Source: Aureimonas endophytica (GTDB lineage: Bacteria; Pseudomonadota; Alphaproteobacteria; Rhizobiales; Rhizobiaceae). From it: DNA of 64,000 nt. Location: NCBI RefSeq assembly GCF_014642635.1, contig NZ_BMIQ01000005.1, positions 124,001-188,000 of the forward strand, given 5' to 3'. Positions 8,083-15,602 of this stretch are shown piece by piece. The position numbers and the translations under genes were made by a program. Position 1 is the first letter of the stretch; each line of letters opens with the position of its first letter. The notes under the pieces were generated by a model. That model searched no databases, had not been told where the DNA came from, and saw only the letters and a list, made by a program, of their open reading frames with translations.

Positions 8083-9100
8083 GGGCGCCCTCCCCCATGC
8101 GGGCGAGATGCGCCGCGCGCACCGCCTCGCGGCCGCTGATGCCGGCGAGCGGCCGCGCGGCCGCCGCGAGCGCCGGCAGCGAGACAAGGCGCGCGGCGAC
8201 GGGCAGGTCCGGGGCCTCGCCGAGGCTTTCCCAGAGGAGCGGCAGGAGCGCCACGGCCGGCAGCGGATGGGCCTCGTAGAAGATCCGCGCCCAGTCGGGA
8301 TCGGCCAGCGGATCGCGCCAGCCGCTGCGGTGGATGAGATGGTAGCTGCGCGCGGCCGAGGGCACCATCCGAAGGCCCTGCCGGCAGAGCTTCAGCGCGA
8401 GTTCCCGATGCTCGTTGATCGAGATCTCCGGATGGAAGCCGCCGACCGCCAGGAAGGCGGCGCGGGGGACCGACTGGTTCGAGCCCGACGCGGCGGCCCA
8501 GAGCACCTCGCAATCCGGCGCCTCGCCGAGCGCCGCCATTTCGAGCTCGAACAGGCGGCGCGGACCGAAGCCCGGATAGATGCCGGGCTGCGCGCGCCGT
8601 TCCAGCGCCGGAAACTCGTCCCGCACCTGACGCGCTGAGACGAGCGAGCGGGCGCGCTCCGCCTCGGACAGGCCCGCGACCTTCGCCTCCTGGCCCGGCA
8701 TCGGCGTGCCGCGCTCCGGGTCGAGAAACGGGCGCGTGCCCCGGATATGATAGGTCTCGCCGCGCGCCACCACGGCGCGGGCGTCCCGATGGCAATGGAG
8801 ATGGCGTTCGACGAAATCGGGCGCGGCCAGGGTGTCGCCGTCGAGAAAGATCAGGATGTCGCCGCTCGCCCGCGCCGCCCCGGCATTGGCGGCGCTGGAG
8901 CGGCCCTCGGGCGCCTCGTGATGGAGGGCGACGAGATCGAGCCCCGGATCGGCCTCGGCGAGAACGGCGCGCGTATGGTCGCGCGATCCGTCGTTCACCA
9001 CCACGATCTCGGCCGGCACGCTCTGGCCCGCCAGCGAGACGAGCACCAGCCGCAGCCGGTCGGCCTCGTCCTTGGAGCGGACGATGACGCTAGCGCGCAT
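8075..9100 (-). CDS. Family 2 glycosyltransferase
   Basis: A 341-residue GT2 glycosyltransferase of GT-A fold. It has the N-terminal nucleotide-binding strand (MRASVIVRSKDEADRL), VVVNDGSRDHT at about 34-43 and the metal-binding DGD at 87-89 in ILIFLDGDTLAAPDF. A family-typical acceptor-side stretch follows (AAASGSNQSVPRAAFLAVGGF, with NEHRELALKL). The ATG at 9100 is chosen because GGGAGG lies 5-6 bases upstream; a GTG two codons earlier is possible. It overlaps the SGNH-like gene upstream (9090) and the one downstream (8082). The product probably adds a sugar to a cell-surface or secreted glycan that the neighbouring enzymes decorate; this is inference. Confidence 0.88.
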   Translation of the reverse strand: MRASVIVRSKDEADRLRLVLVSLAGQSVPAEIVVVNDGSRDHTRAVLAEADPGLDLVALHHEAPEGRSSAANAGAARASGDILIFLDGDTLAAPDFVERHLHCHRDARAVVARGETYHIRGTRPFLDPERGTPMPGQEAKVAGLSEAERARSLVSARQVRDEFPALERRAQPGIYPGFGPRRLFELEMAALGEAPDCEVLWAAASGSNQSVPRAAFLAVGGFHPEISINEHRELALKLCRQGLRMVPSAARSYHLIHRSGWRDPLADPDWARIFYEAHPLPAVALLPLLWESLGEAPDLPVAARLVSLPALAAAARPLAGISGREAVRAAHLARMGEGAHV

Positions 9101-9896
9101 CGGCACCTCCCGCGAGGTCGATCAGCCCGTGATCGGCGAGGATGCGCGCCACCTCCGCCGCCACCAGCCCATAGGCTTCCGGATCGAGATGGATCCAGTC
9201 GAGCTTCAGCCGCTCCGCCCCGGCGCGCGCCACGATCGCATCGACGTCGACGATCGAGATGCCGGTCGCCTCGGAGACGTCGATCAGCGCCAGGTTGAAG
9301 CGCTTGATGCGGGTCGAGAGGGCGTCCGCGAAGCCCTGGAAGCAATGCGCCGCCTCGCCCGGCACGATGGAGGAGACGTTGTAGACGAGGATCGGCCGGT
9401 CGTGCCGCTCCCGGAGGCGCCGGACGATCGCGACGAGATTGTCCCGGAACGCCTCCGGCGCCGGCGCCTCGGCCGGCTCGAACTCGGCCCGCAGCCAGTC
9501 CCGCTGCGCCGCCGGCCAGTCGGCGAGCCGGTCGGGATAGAGAAGGTAGCGCTCGGCCCGGTGCCGCATCAGCCGGGTGGCGATATCGGGCTGGATCGAC
9601 AGCACGATCGCGTCGGCCGCCGTCTCGAACAAAGCGGTGCTGAACTGCGCCTCGCGCCAATGGGCGCCGAGCGGCAGATCGGGCGCCGAAAGCGGCGCCG
9701 GCAGCGCGCCCCCGGCGGCGAGCAGCGCGTCGGAGCGCGAGAAGGTCTCGTGGATCACCCGCGCGGTGGTGCCGGGCGCGAGAACCCGCAGCGCCTCGTT
9801 GAGGCCGTTCCAGCGGATCGCGCCGCCGATCCGGCACGAATGCAGGGAATCGTGGACGTCGACATTGCCCTTGGCGAACAGCGTGATCCGCTTCAC
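9090..9896 (-). CDS. SGNH-hydrolase-like protein
   Basis: A 268-residue protein, first gene of the minus-strand operon. The N-terminus reads ITLFAKGNVDVHDSLHSCRI, in the position where SGNH enzymes carry block I, but with no Gly-Asp-Ser. The middle has ILVYNVSSIVPGEA and the C-terminus ISIVDVDAIVARAG followed by LDWIHLDPEAYG, which fits the Asp-x-x-His of SGNH block V. The VDVDAI motif is shared with the protein at 3637-4992, linking the two. The GTG start at 9896 follows GGGGGGCG and gives the start expected for the fold; a longer reading from an ATG at 9986 is possible. There is no signal peptide. Confidence 0.62.
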   Translation of the reverse strand: MKRITLFAKGNVDVHDSLHSCRIGGAIRWNGLNEALRVLAPGTTARVIHETFSRSDALLAAGGALPAPLSAPDLPLGAHWREAQFSTALFETAADAIVLSIQPDIATRLMRHRAERYLLYPDRLADWPAAQRDWLRAEFEPAEAPAPEAFRDNLVAIVRRLRERHDRPILVYNVSSIVPGEAAHCFQGFADALSTRIKRFNLALIDVSEATGISIVDVDAIVARAGAERLKLDWIHLDPEAYGLVAAEVARILADHGLIDLAGGADAR

Positions 9897-10266
9897 CGGC
9901 GCGCCCCCCGATTTCCCCAGCGGATCATGGCCTTCCCTATCGTCGCGACGCGGGCCTTTGCTTGCGGCTTTCTTGCAGCATGACACAACGGAACGGAGCA
10001 GGGAAATATTGCGCCGATCGTCGTTAACGCTGACGCGGCAAGTCTCGCGTCAGCGAACCTTCATGCGAAGACGAGGACAAGGCTTCGTCTGGAAGGCGAC
10101 CGCGTCTCTACTCTCCTCTCGGTTGCGCGACGTTTTCGGGATGCTCCGCCGGTGCCTTCGTTCCTGTGGATCGGACGACGGGGACCCGCCTTCGTCGCGC
10201 GGGCGATGGACGGCGGGTCCCGTCCGGCGCATGAGGGGGCATGGAAGCGCGAGGGAGTTGGCGACC
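9897..10266. other. Intergenic region between divergent genes
   Basis: About 370 bp between the start of the minus-strand SGNH/E1/lipoyl operon and a small plus-strand gene. It should hold promoters for both. The only strong structure I see is a perfect 10-bp inverted repeat at 10028-10055. The stretch around 9960-10030 is less GC-rich than its surroundings. No convincing coding region is present. Confidence 0.6.
10028..10055. promoter_or_regulatory. Perfect inverted repeat, 10-bp arms
   Basis: CGCTGACGCG at 10028-10037 and CGCGTCAGCG at 10046-10055 are exact inverted copies separated by 8 bases. No T-run follows on either strand, so it is not an obvious terminator. It lies between divergent genes and may be an operator or an RNA hairpin in a leader. 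Confidence 0.45.
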
Positions 10267-10512
10267 ATGGCCGAGAAGGTGCTGTTCATCGTCCAGCAGT
10301 TCGAGCGGCGCGGCAAGAAGCTCAATCCCGGCCGCTCGGTCGAATACCGCACCGAGGCCGAGGCGGTGGCGCGCGCCGAGCGCGACGCGGCGAAATTCGC
10401 CGGCGTCGTCGCTCTGACGCTCACGGTCGACACCGATACCGGCGAGGTGGTCGAGGAGCCGCGCGTCCTCGCCCGCTTCGGCGAGGTCGGCAAGGAATTT
10501 CAGGAGGAGTGA
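10267..10512 (+). CDS. Small conserved-type hypothetical protein
   Basis: An 81-residue protein beginning MAEKVLFIVQQFERRGKKLNPGRS. It has a compact alternating pattern with EAEAVARAERDAAKFAGVVAL and a strand TLTVDTDTGEVVEEPRVLARFG, suggesting a small alpha/beta fold. I recognise no named family. The ATG follows GAGGGAG at a good distance, and the composition and codon use look like real coding sequence. Its last 13 bp overlap the end of the convergent DUF4126-like gene. Confidence 0.7.
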   Translation: MAEKVLFIVQQFERRGKKLNPGRSVEYRTEAEAVARAERDAAKFAGVVALTLTVDTDTGEVVEEPRVLARFGEVGKEFQEE

Positions 10513-10973
10513 TCGCCGGCCCGGCGCCGGGCCCCGGCCGCGACGGCGAGCGCCGCGAGGAGGACGGCGAGATCCTCCGCCGCCCCGGTCGGGCGCTGCC
10601 CGCCACGGCGCATCGCCCGCCGGCGCAGCGCGAAGCTCGCATAGGCGGCGCCGACCGCGACGCCGGCGCCGAGAAGGGCCGCGCCGGGCGCGGCGCGCGG
10701 GCGGGCCAGCGCCGCGCCGGCAATGGCGCCGCTCGCGACGCGGGCGAGAAGGCCCGGCAGGACGATGCGGTCCGGGGCGGAGCGCAGCTTGTCGCCGAGA
10801 AGCTCGCCGAGGGCGAGCGCCGAGGTCGCCGCGACGACCGGCCCTTGCGCCAGCCATCCGGCCAGCGGCCCGTCATTCGGCAATTCGCGCCGCCGCGCCA
10901 GGACGGCGACGGTGGCGAGCGGCAGTATCGAGCGCGCGCCGGCGACGAGGCCCATCAGGATGGAAGAGAGCAT
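10500..10973 (-). CDS. DUF4126-like small membrane protein
   Basis: A 157-residue integral membrane protein resembling the DUF4126 family. It begins MLSSILMGLVAGARSILPLATVAVLA, includes GPVVAATSALALGELLGDKL and RIVLPGLLARVASGAIAGAALA, and ends in an Arg-rich tail. About four hydrophobic segments can be seen. The internal ATG at 10973 is preferred because upstream sequence in this frame lacks coding character, although no strong Shine-Dalgarno is present. The function of the family is unknown. It is convergent with, and overlaps, the 81-residue gene. Confidence 0.7.
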   Translation of the reverse strand: MLSSILMGLVAGARSILPLATVAVLARRRELPNDGPLAGWLAQGPVVAATSALALGELLGDKLRSAPDRIVLPGLLARVASGAIAGAALARPRAAPGAALLGAGVAVGAAYASFALRRRAMRRGGQRPTGAAEDLAVLLAALAVAAGARRRAGDHSS

Positions 10974-11180
10974 GAGAAGGGTCCCGCGCAGGGTTGTCCC
11001 GGCCCCAACGGCGCACCACCCGCGAGGTTGCCGCTCCCTACGCCCCCGGGCCGAGGAACCGGCGCGCGACACCCCCGTCCCACATGGCGGATTCTTGCGA
11101 AAATCACGCCTCAAACCGTTGGAAATATTGGCATAACTCCTGCCGGCTTCCTATATGTGACACTGTGGCGCCGTTGCAGA

Positions 11181-11351
11181 AACCCCGCCCACCTCACCGC
11201 TTCGTCATCCCGGCCCCCGAGCCGGGATCCATGCCAAGCCGGCCATGCGAGCCGGTGACCGGTCCGGACGAATGCCCATCCTCGTCGCTCATCGAGGCGG
11301 TCCCGCCGAGGCGTGGATCCCGGCTCGGGGGCCGGGATGACGAGGCTGAAA
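11181..11351. repeat. Composite palindromic repeat, copy 2
   Basis: Second copy of the element at 2213-2382, filling most of the 437-bp gap between 10973 and 11411. The left arm runs from CTTCGTCATCCCGG near 11201 and the right arm ends CCGGGATGACGAGG near 11347. The arms contain CCGAGCCGGGATCC and its inverse. The inner spacer differs from that of the other copies. The rest of the gap (10974-11180) shows only a less GC-rich patch near 11120-11165 that could contain a promoter. Confidence 0.75.
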
Positions 11352-11410
11352 CGGCGCGGCCGGGATCGAAGAACGGGCGCGACGGTCCGAGCCATCTCAG
11401 GAGACGATGA

Positions 11411-11722
11411 ATGCTGACGCTTTCCGCACGGGTCACACGGGGCCCGCACAAGGGCCGCCCGCTGGTGCTGGCCCGCAACCGCCAGGGGCGTTTCGTGACC
11501 GCCCCGGCGAAGGACGCGGCCGCGCGCCGCGAACATGCGAGCGAGGAGGCCGCCGCCCAGGCCGTCTATGCCGAAGGGCACGGCGCCTGGTTCAGCCGCG
11601 ATGGCCGGGGCGGCCATGCCGCATTCCACAAGCCGCGCCGCCGGCCGCGCGGGCGCCGCGCGCCGGCCTCTGCCGCCGCCCGTCAGGGAGACACTGAACA
11701 AATGAGCTTCTCGATGGTTTAG
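11411..11722 (+). CDS. Small basic hypothetical protein
   Basis: A 103-residue basic protein starting MLTLSARVTRGPHKGRPLVL, with an Arg-rich low-complexity tail (KPRRRPRGRRAPAS). The ATG at 11411 is preceded by CAGGAGA at good spacing; a second ATG four bases earlier lies in another frame. No family is recognised. It sits 15 bp upstream of the CsbD-like gene and may be co-transcribed. The basic tail suggests nucleic-acid or membrane-surface binding, but this is a guess. Confidence 0.5.
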   Translation: MLTLSARVTRGPHKGRPLVLARNRQGRFVTAPAKDAAARREHASEEAAAQAVYAEGHGAWFSRDGRGGHAAFHKPRRRPRGRRAPASAAARQGDTEQMSFSMV

Positions 11723-11737
11723 GGCTGCGGCAGCGGA

Positions 11738-12115
11738 ATGGCCGTTGCGTTGCGTAGATCGGGAGCCACGAGCTTGGACAGGAACCGTCTCGAAGGAGCC
11801 GCGAAGGAATTCGGCGGCAAGGTGCAGGGCGCGATCGGCGATGCGGTCGGCTCCGACGGCAATTCGGCCGAGGGCCGCATCCGCGAGGCGGAAGGCGCCG
11901 CGCAGAACCTCTACGGCCAGGGCCGCGACGCCCTGCGCGGCGCCACGGCGGAAGCCTCGCGCTATGCTTCCGATCTCTACGAGAATGCCGGCGCCTATGC
12001 GCGCGACGGCGGCGAGGCGGTGCGGCGCCAGGTGCACGGCAATCCGCTTTCGGCGCTCATCGTCGCCGGCGCGGTCGGCTTCGTGCTCGGCCTCAGCTTC
12101 CGCGACCGCCACTAG
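11738..12115 (+). CDS. CsbD-like stress protein with C-terminal membrane anchor
   Basis: A 125-residue protein with the CsbD-type opening DRNRLEGAAKEFGGKVQGAIGD, a middle amphipathic helix region (GAAQNLYGQGRDALRGATAE) and a single C-terminal hydrophobic segment (PLSALIVAGAVGFVLGLSF), as in DUF883/ElaB-type anchors. CsbD proteins are small, general-stress-induced proteins of uncertain function. The upstream ATG is used here, but a TTG at 11774 preceded by GGGAG would start the protein right at the CsbD motif and is equally plausible. The stop overlaps that of the convergent GntR gene (CTAG). Confidence 0.8.
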   Translation: MAVALRRSGATSLDRNRLEGAAKEFGGKVQGAIGDAVGSDGNSAEGRIREAEGAAQNLYGQGRDALRGATAEASRYASDLYENAGAYARDGGEAVRRQVHGNPLSALIVAGAVGFVLGLSFRDRH

Positions 12116-12867
12116 AGGCCGTCGTCGGCCCTCGACAGCGCCTCGGCGATGGAGGAGCGGCGCAGCGGCCGCTCCGTCAGGTCGAGCCCGGCGAGAAGGG
12201 CGGCGATATGCTGCTGCATCAGCCGGGCCGCGCGCTCGCCGTCGCCGCCGGCCAGCGCCTCGACCAGGGCGTGATGCGCCTCGTTCTCGCAGAAGGCCTC
12301 GGGCCGGCGCCAGTAGAGCGCCAGCACCAGCGAGGAGCGCGACAGGAGATCGCCGAGCATCGTCGTCAGCACCGCCTGGCCCGAGGCGGCGGCGATGACG
12401 CGGTGGAATTCCGCCGACTGGAACAGGCCCTCGCCGAGATTGTCGGCGTGAAGCGCCCGATGCTCGGCCTCGATCGCGGCGCCTAGCCGCTCGACATCGC
12501 CGGGCGACAGCCGCGCCGCCGCCAGAAGCGCCAGACGCGGCTCGATCAGTTCGCGCGCCTCGAAGATCTCGCGCGCCTCGCGGGGCGAGGGCCGGGCGAG
12601 CCGCGCGCCCTTGTTGCGCTCGATTACCACGATGCCGTCGCGCCCCAGCGCCTGGAGGGCGGCGCGCACGATGGTGCGGCTGACGCCGAAGAGCTCGGCC
12701 AGTTCCTCCTCGACGATCTTGGCGCCCGGATCGAGCCGATGGCGCATCACCGCCTCGCGCAGCGCGTCGTAGATTTCCTGCCAGGAGGCGCGCGAGGGCG
12801 CGGGAACAGGCACGCGCGCCGACGCGCCCGCCGCCTCGGCCTTCGGTTTCGACAGGACCCGACTCAT
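12112..12867 (-). CDS. GntR-family regulator, FCD type
   Basis: A 251-residue transcription factor. The N-terminal winged helix-turn-helix is typical of GntR (EIYDALREAVMRHRLDPGAKIVEEELAELFGVSRTIVRAALQAL, read in pieces), followed by an all-helical FCD ligand domain with EFHRVIAAASGQ and the metal/ligand histidines (EFHRVI, EAHHALVEAL, QQHIAALL). The ATG at 12867 is chosen; an in-frame ATG 16 codons upstream is possible. It is divergent from the spermidine-type importer and a perfect palindrome lies between them, so it probably controls that operon in response to its substrate. Confidence 0.88.
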   Translation of the reverse strand: MSRVLSKPKAEAAGASARVPVPAPSRASWQEIYDALREAVMRHRLDPGAKIVEEELAELFGVSRTIVRAALQALGRDGIVVIERNKGARLARPSPREAREIFEARELIEPRLALLAAARLSPGDVERLGAAIEAEHRALHADNLGEGLFQSAEFHRVIAAASGQAVLTTMLGDLLSRSSLVLALYWRRPEAFCENEAHHALVEALAGGDGERAARLMQQHIAALLAGLDLTERPLRRSSIAEALSRADDGL

Positions 12868-12913
12868 CGCGCCAGCATGGCAGAGGCGCACGCGCGGCGC
12901 AAAATCTTTTCGC

Positions 12914-12933
12914 ATACAAGGATTGTGCACAAT
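12914..12933. promoter_or_regulatory. Candidate GntR operator
   Basis: A perfect 12-bp palindrome ATTGTGCACAAT at 12922-12933 lies in the gap between the divergent GntR gene and the transporter operon. It contains TTGTGCACAA, which resembles FCD-type GntR half-sites (GT...AC). It overlaps ATACAAGGAT (12914-12923), a 10-mer also found in front of the other GntR gene at 56336-56345. Confidence 0.6.
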
Positions 12934-13085
12934 TTTGGCAGAGCGGCGGGCCGATTGCGCAGCTTCTGCGCAGCCGCTTCGCTCCGTTGCGAGGCACAAA
13001 CGCCCGAAGCCCTTTGCGCCAAGGGATTCCGTGACTTGGCACGCCGCCTGCATCGCCTGTCCCGACGGAAGGAAGGATTGGCGGC

Positions 13086-14075
13086 ATGGCGGATGGCAGC
13101 CTCGAACTCGTGAAGGTGACGAAGCGCTATGGCGAGACGCTGGCGGTCGACGCGATCGACCTGCGCGTTCCGGCGGGCACCTATTGCTGCTTTCTCGGGC
13201 CCTCCGGCTGCGGCAAGTCCTCGACCATGCGCATGATCGCCGGACACGAGATCGCCTCCTCGGGCGACATCATCCTCGGGGCGCAGAACATCACCGAGCT
13301 CGCGCCGGCCAAGCGCGGCACGGCGATGATGTTCCAGAACTACGCCCTGTTCCCGCATCTCACCGTGCTCGACAATGTCGCCTTCTCCCTGAAGATGCGC
13401 GGCCAGAGCAAGGCCGAGCGCTATCGCAAGGCCGGCGAGGTGATGGAGCTCGTCGATCTCACGAAATTCGCCTCGCGCCTGCCGGCTCAGCTGTCCGGCG
13501 GCCAGCAGCAGCGCGTCGCGCTCGCCCGCGCGCTCGTCACCGATCCCGGCATCCTGATCCTCGACGAGCCGCTTTCGGCGCTCGATCCGTTCCTGCGCCT
13601 GAAGGTGCGCACCGAGCTGAAGCGGCTCCAGCGCGAGCTCGGCATCTCCTTCCTCCACGTCACGCACGGCCAGGACGAGGCCATGGCGCTCGCCGATCTC
13701 GTCGTCATCATGAAGGACGGGCGGATCGAGCAGGCGGCCTCGCCGCAGGACGTCTTCCACCGGCCGCGCACCGCCTTCGTCGCGAAGTTCATGGGCGGCC
13801 ACAATGTCGTCGACGTCGAGGAGGGCGCCGTCTCGGTGCGCGCCGACCATGTGCGCCTCGGCGCCGGCGGCGCGGCGGCCCGCACGCTCGAAGGCGAGGT
13901 GCGCGGCGTCGAATATCAGGGCGCCACCGTCACCGTCGTCCTCGGCACGCCCGCCGGCGGCGAGATCACCGCCGTGATCCCCGAGGACCGCTTCTTTCCC
14001 GAGCCCGCCGAACTCGGCGAGACGCGTGCGTACCATTGGGCGAAGAGCGCCGAATACGTGCTCGAACCCGCCTGA
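13086..14075 (+). CDS. Spermidine/putrescine-type ABC transporter ATPase
   Basis: A 329-residue PotA-like ATPase that would power uptake of a polyamine-like or related small cation. Visible motifs are Walker A GPSGCGKSS at 39-47, Q-loop MMFQNYALFPHLTV, signature LSGGQQQRVALARAL, Walker B ILILDEPLSALD and switch HVTHGQDEAMAL. A C-terminal TOBE-like regulatory part carries NVVDVEEGAVSVRADHVRLG. It is the first gene of a five-gene operon (ATPase, binding protein, two permeases, racemase fusion). The presumed operator for the divergent GntR lies about 150 bp upstream. Confidence 0.92.
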   Translation: MADGSLELVKVTKRYGETLAVDAIDLRVPAGTYCCFLGPSGCGKSSTMRMIAGHEIASSGDIILGAQNITELAPAKRGTAMMFQNYALFPHLTVLDNVAFSLKMRGQSKAERYRKAGEVMELVDLTKFASRLPAQLSGGQQQRVALARALVTDPGILILDEPLSALDPFLRLKVRTELKRLQRELGISFLHVTHGQDEAMALADLVVIMKDGRIEQAASPQDVFHRPRTAFVAKFMGGHNVVDVEEGAVSVRADHVRLGAGGAAARTLEGEVRGVEYQGATVTVVLGTPAGGEITAVIPEDRFFPEPAELGETRAYHWAKSAEYVLEPA

Positions 14076-14124
14076 TCCCGCCCCCACCCCCACCCGCAGC
14101 CTGTTTCCAACTGGAGGATCAACG

Positions 14125-15411
14125 ATGAACGAGACCAGGACGGGCGGCCTCAGCCGCCGCAGCTTCCTCAAATCCACGGCCGCGCTCGGCGCCGCCGCCG
14201 CCGGTTCCGGCGCCATCACCGGCTTTCCCTATGTCATGGCCGCCGAGAAGGTGACGCTGCGCTATCTCGGCACGGCGGTGAACCAGTCGAAGGAGATCGC
14301 CGACAAGGTCAAGGAAGACCTCGGCATCACCATCGAATACGTGCCGGTGACGACCGACGAGGTGGCCAAGCGCGTGCTGACGCAGGCCAACACCTTCGAC
14401 ATCGTCGATTCGGAATATTTCTCGCTGAAGAAGCTGATGCCCTCCGGCCATCTCCAGGGCATGGACGCCAAGAAGATCAAGGAATTCGACAATATCACGC
14501 CCGTCTTCACCAAGGGCGAATTGCCGGACGGCAAGAAGATCGGCGCCCAGGGCACCGCGCCCTGGAAGGTCCTCTACAAGGAGGAGCGGATGGGCAAGAA
14601 GTTCGCCGCCGCCCCGACCGAATGGATCACGCTGATCCCGACCGTCTACAACGCCGACACGCTGGGCATCCGCCCCGACCTCATCAAGCGCCCGATCGAG
14701 AGCTGGTCGGAGCTCCTGAACCCGGAGTTCAAGGGCAAGGCCTCGATCCTCAACATCCCCTCGATCGGCATCATGGACGCCGCGCTCTGCATCGAGGGCA
14801 TGGGCAAGTACAAGTATCCCGACAAGGGCAACATGACGCGCGACGAGATCGACATGACGATCGAGACGCTGATCGAGGCCAAGAAGGCCGGGCAGTTCCG
14901 CGCGCTCTGGCAGGACTTCAACCAGAGCGTCAACCTGATGGCCTCGGGCGAGACGGTGATCCAGTCCATGTGGTCGCCGGCGGTGACGGCGGTGCGCGCC
15001 AAGGGCATCGACTGCGTCTACCAGCCGCTGAAGGAAGGCTATCGCGCCTGGGCCTCCGGCTTCGGCCTGCCCTCGACGCTGGAGGGCAAGAAGCTCGACG
15101 CGGCCTACGAGTTCATCAACTGGTTCCTGTCCGGCTGGGCCGGCGCCTTCCTCAACCGGCAGGGCTATTATTCGGCCGTCCTCTCCACCGCCGAGAAGTC
15201 GATGCAGCCCTATGAATGGGCCTATTGGATGAAGGGCGAGAAGGCGGAGAAGGACATCATGTCGCCGATGGGCGACAAGATCGCCGCCGCCGGCTCGGTG
15301 CGCGACGGCGGCTCCTTCGAGGCCCGCATCGGCGGCATCTCCTGCTGGAACTCGGTGATGGACGAGGACGCCTACATGGTCAGGAAGTGGAACGAGTTCG
15401 TGGCCGCGTAA
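14125..15411 (+). CDS. Tat-exported substrate-binding protein, PotD type
   Basis: A 428-residue periplasmic binding protein for the adjacent importer. The N-terminus holds a textbook twin-arginine signal, LSRRSFLKSTAALG, followed by a hydrophobic stretch and VMAAE. The mature part has PotD-like features: VLTQANTFDIVDSEYFSLKK, GTAPWKVLY, SIGIMDAALC and ASGETVIQSMWSPAV. The ATG at 14125 is preceded by CTGGAGGATC. Tat export suggests the protein folds, perhaps with a cofactor or ligand, before secretion. A pair of strong hairpins lies between this gene and the permeases. The ligand is unknown. Confidence 0.9.
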   Translation: MNETRTGGLSRRSFLKSTAALGAAAAGSGAITGFPYVMAAEKVTLRYLGTAVNQSKEIADKVKEDLGITIEYVPVTTDEVAKRVLTQANTFDIVDSEYFSLKKLMPSGHLQGMDAKKIKEFDNITPVFTKGELPDGKKIGAQGTAPWKVLYKEERMGKKFAAAPTEWITLIPTVYNADTLGIRPDLIKRPIESWSELLNPEFKGKASILNIPSIGIMDAALCIEGMGKYKYPDKGNMTRDEIDMTIETLIEAKKAGQFRALWQDFNQSVNLMASGETVIQSMWSPAVTAVRAKGIDCVYQPLKEGYRAWASGFGLPSTLEGKKLDAAYEFINWFLSGWAGAFLNRQGYYSAVLSTAEKSMQPYEWAYWMKGEKAEKDIMSPMGDKIAAAGSVRDGGSFEARIGGISCWNSVMDEDAYMVRKWNEFVAA

Positions 15412-15438
15412 GGCGCGAACCGTCGCGAGCGGGCGCCC

Positions 15439-15566
15439 CCCTCTCCCGAGCCGGGAGAGGGTGGTTCGCGCCAGCGAACCGGGTGAGGGAGCCGTAGGGC
15501 GGAAACGTCCGAGCCCCGTCGCTCCCTCATCCGCCTGCCGGCACCTTCTCCCGACTCGGGAGAAGG
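15439..15566. repeat. Intra-operon hairpin repeat
   Basis: The 191-bp gap between the binding-protein and permease genes folds into a large composite palindrome. Hairpin one is CCCTCTCCC (15439-15447) with GGGAGAGGG (15453-15461). Hairpin two is CCTTCTCCCG (15544-15553) with CGGGAGAAGG (15557-15566). Between them GGTGAGGGAGC (15482-15492) pairs with GCTCCCTCATCC (15520-15531). There is no T-run. Such elements can stabilise the 3' end of upstream mRNA, giving more binding protein than permease. Confidence 0.7.
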
Positions 15567-15602
15567 CGGCGGCTTCTCCCCCGCACCCACCCGGAACGCC
15601 CC

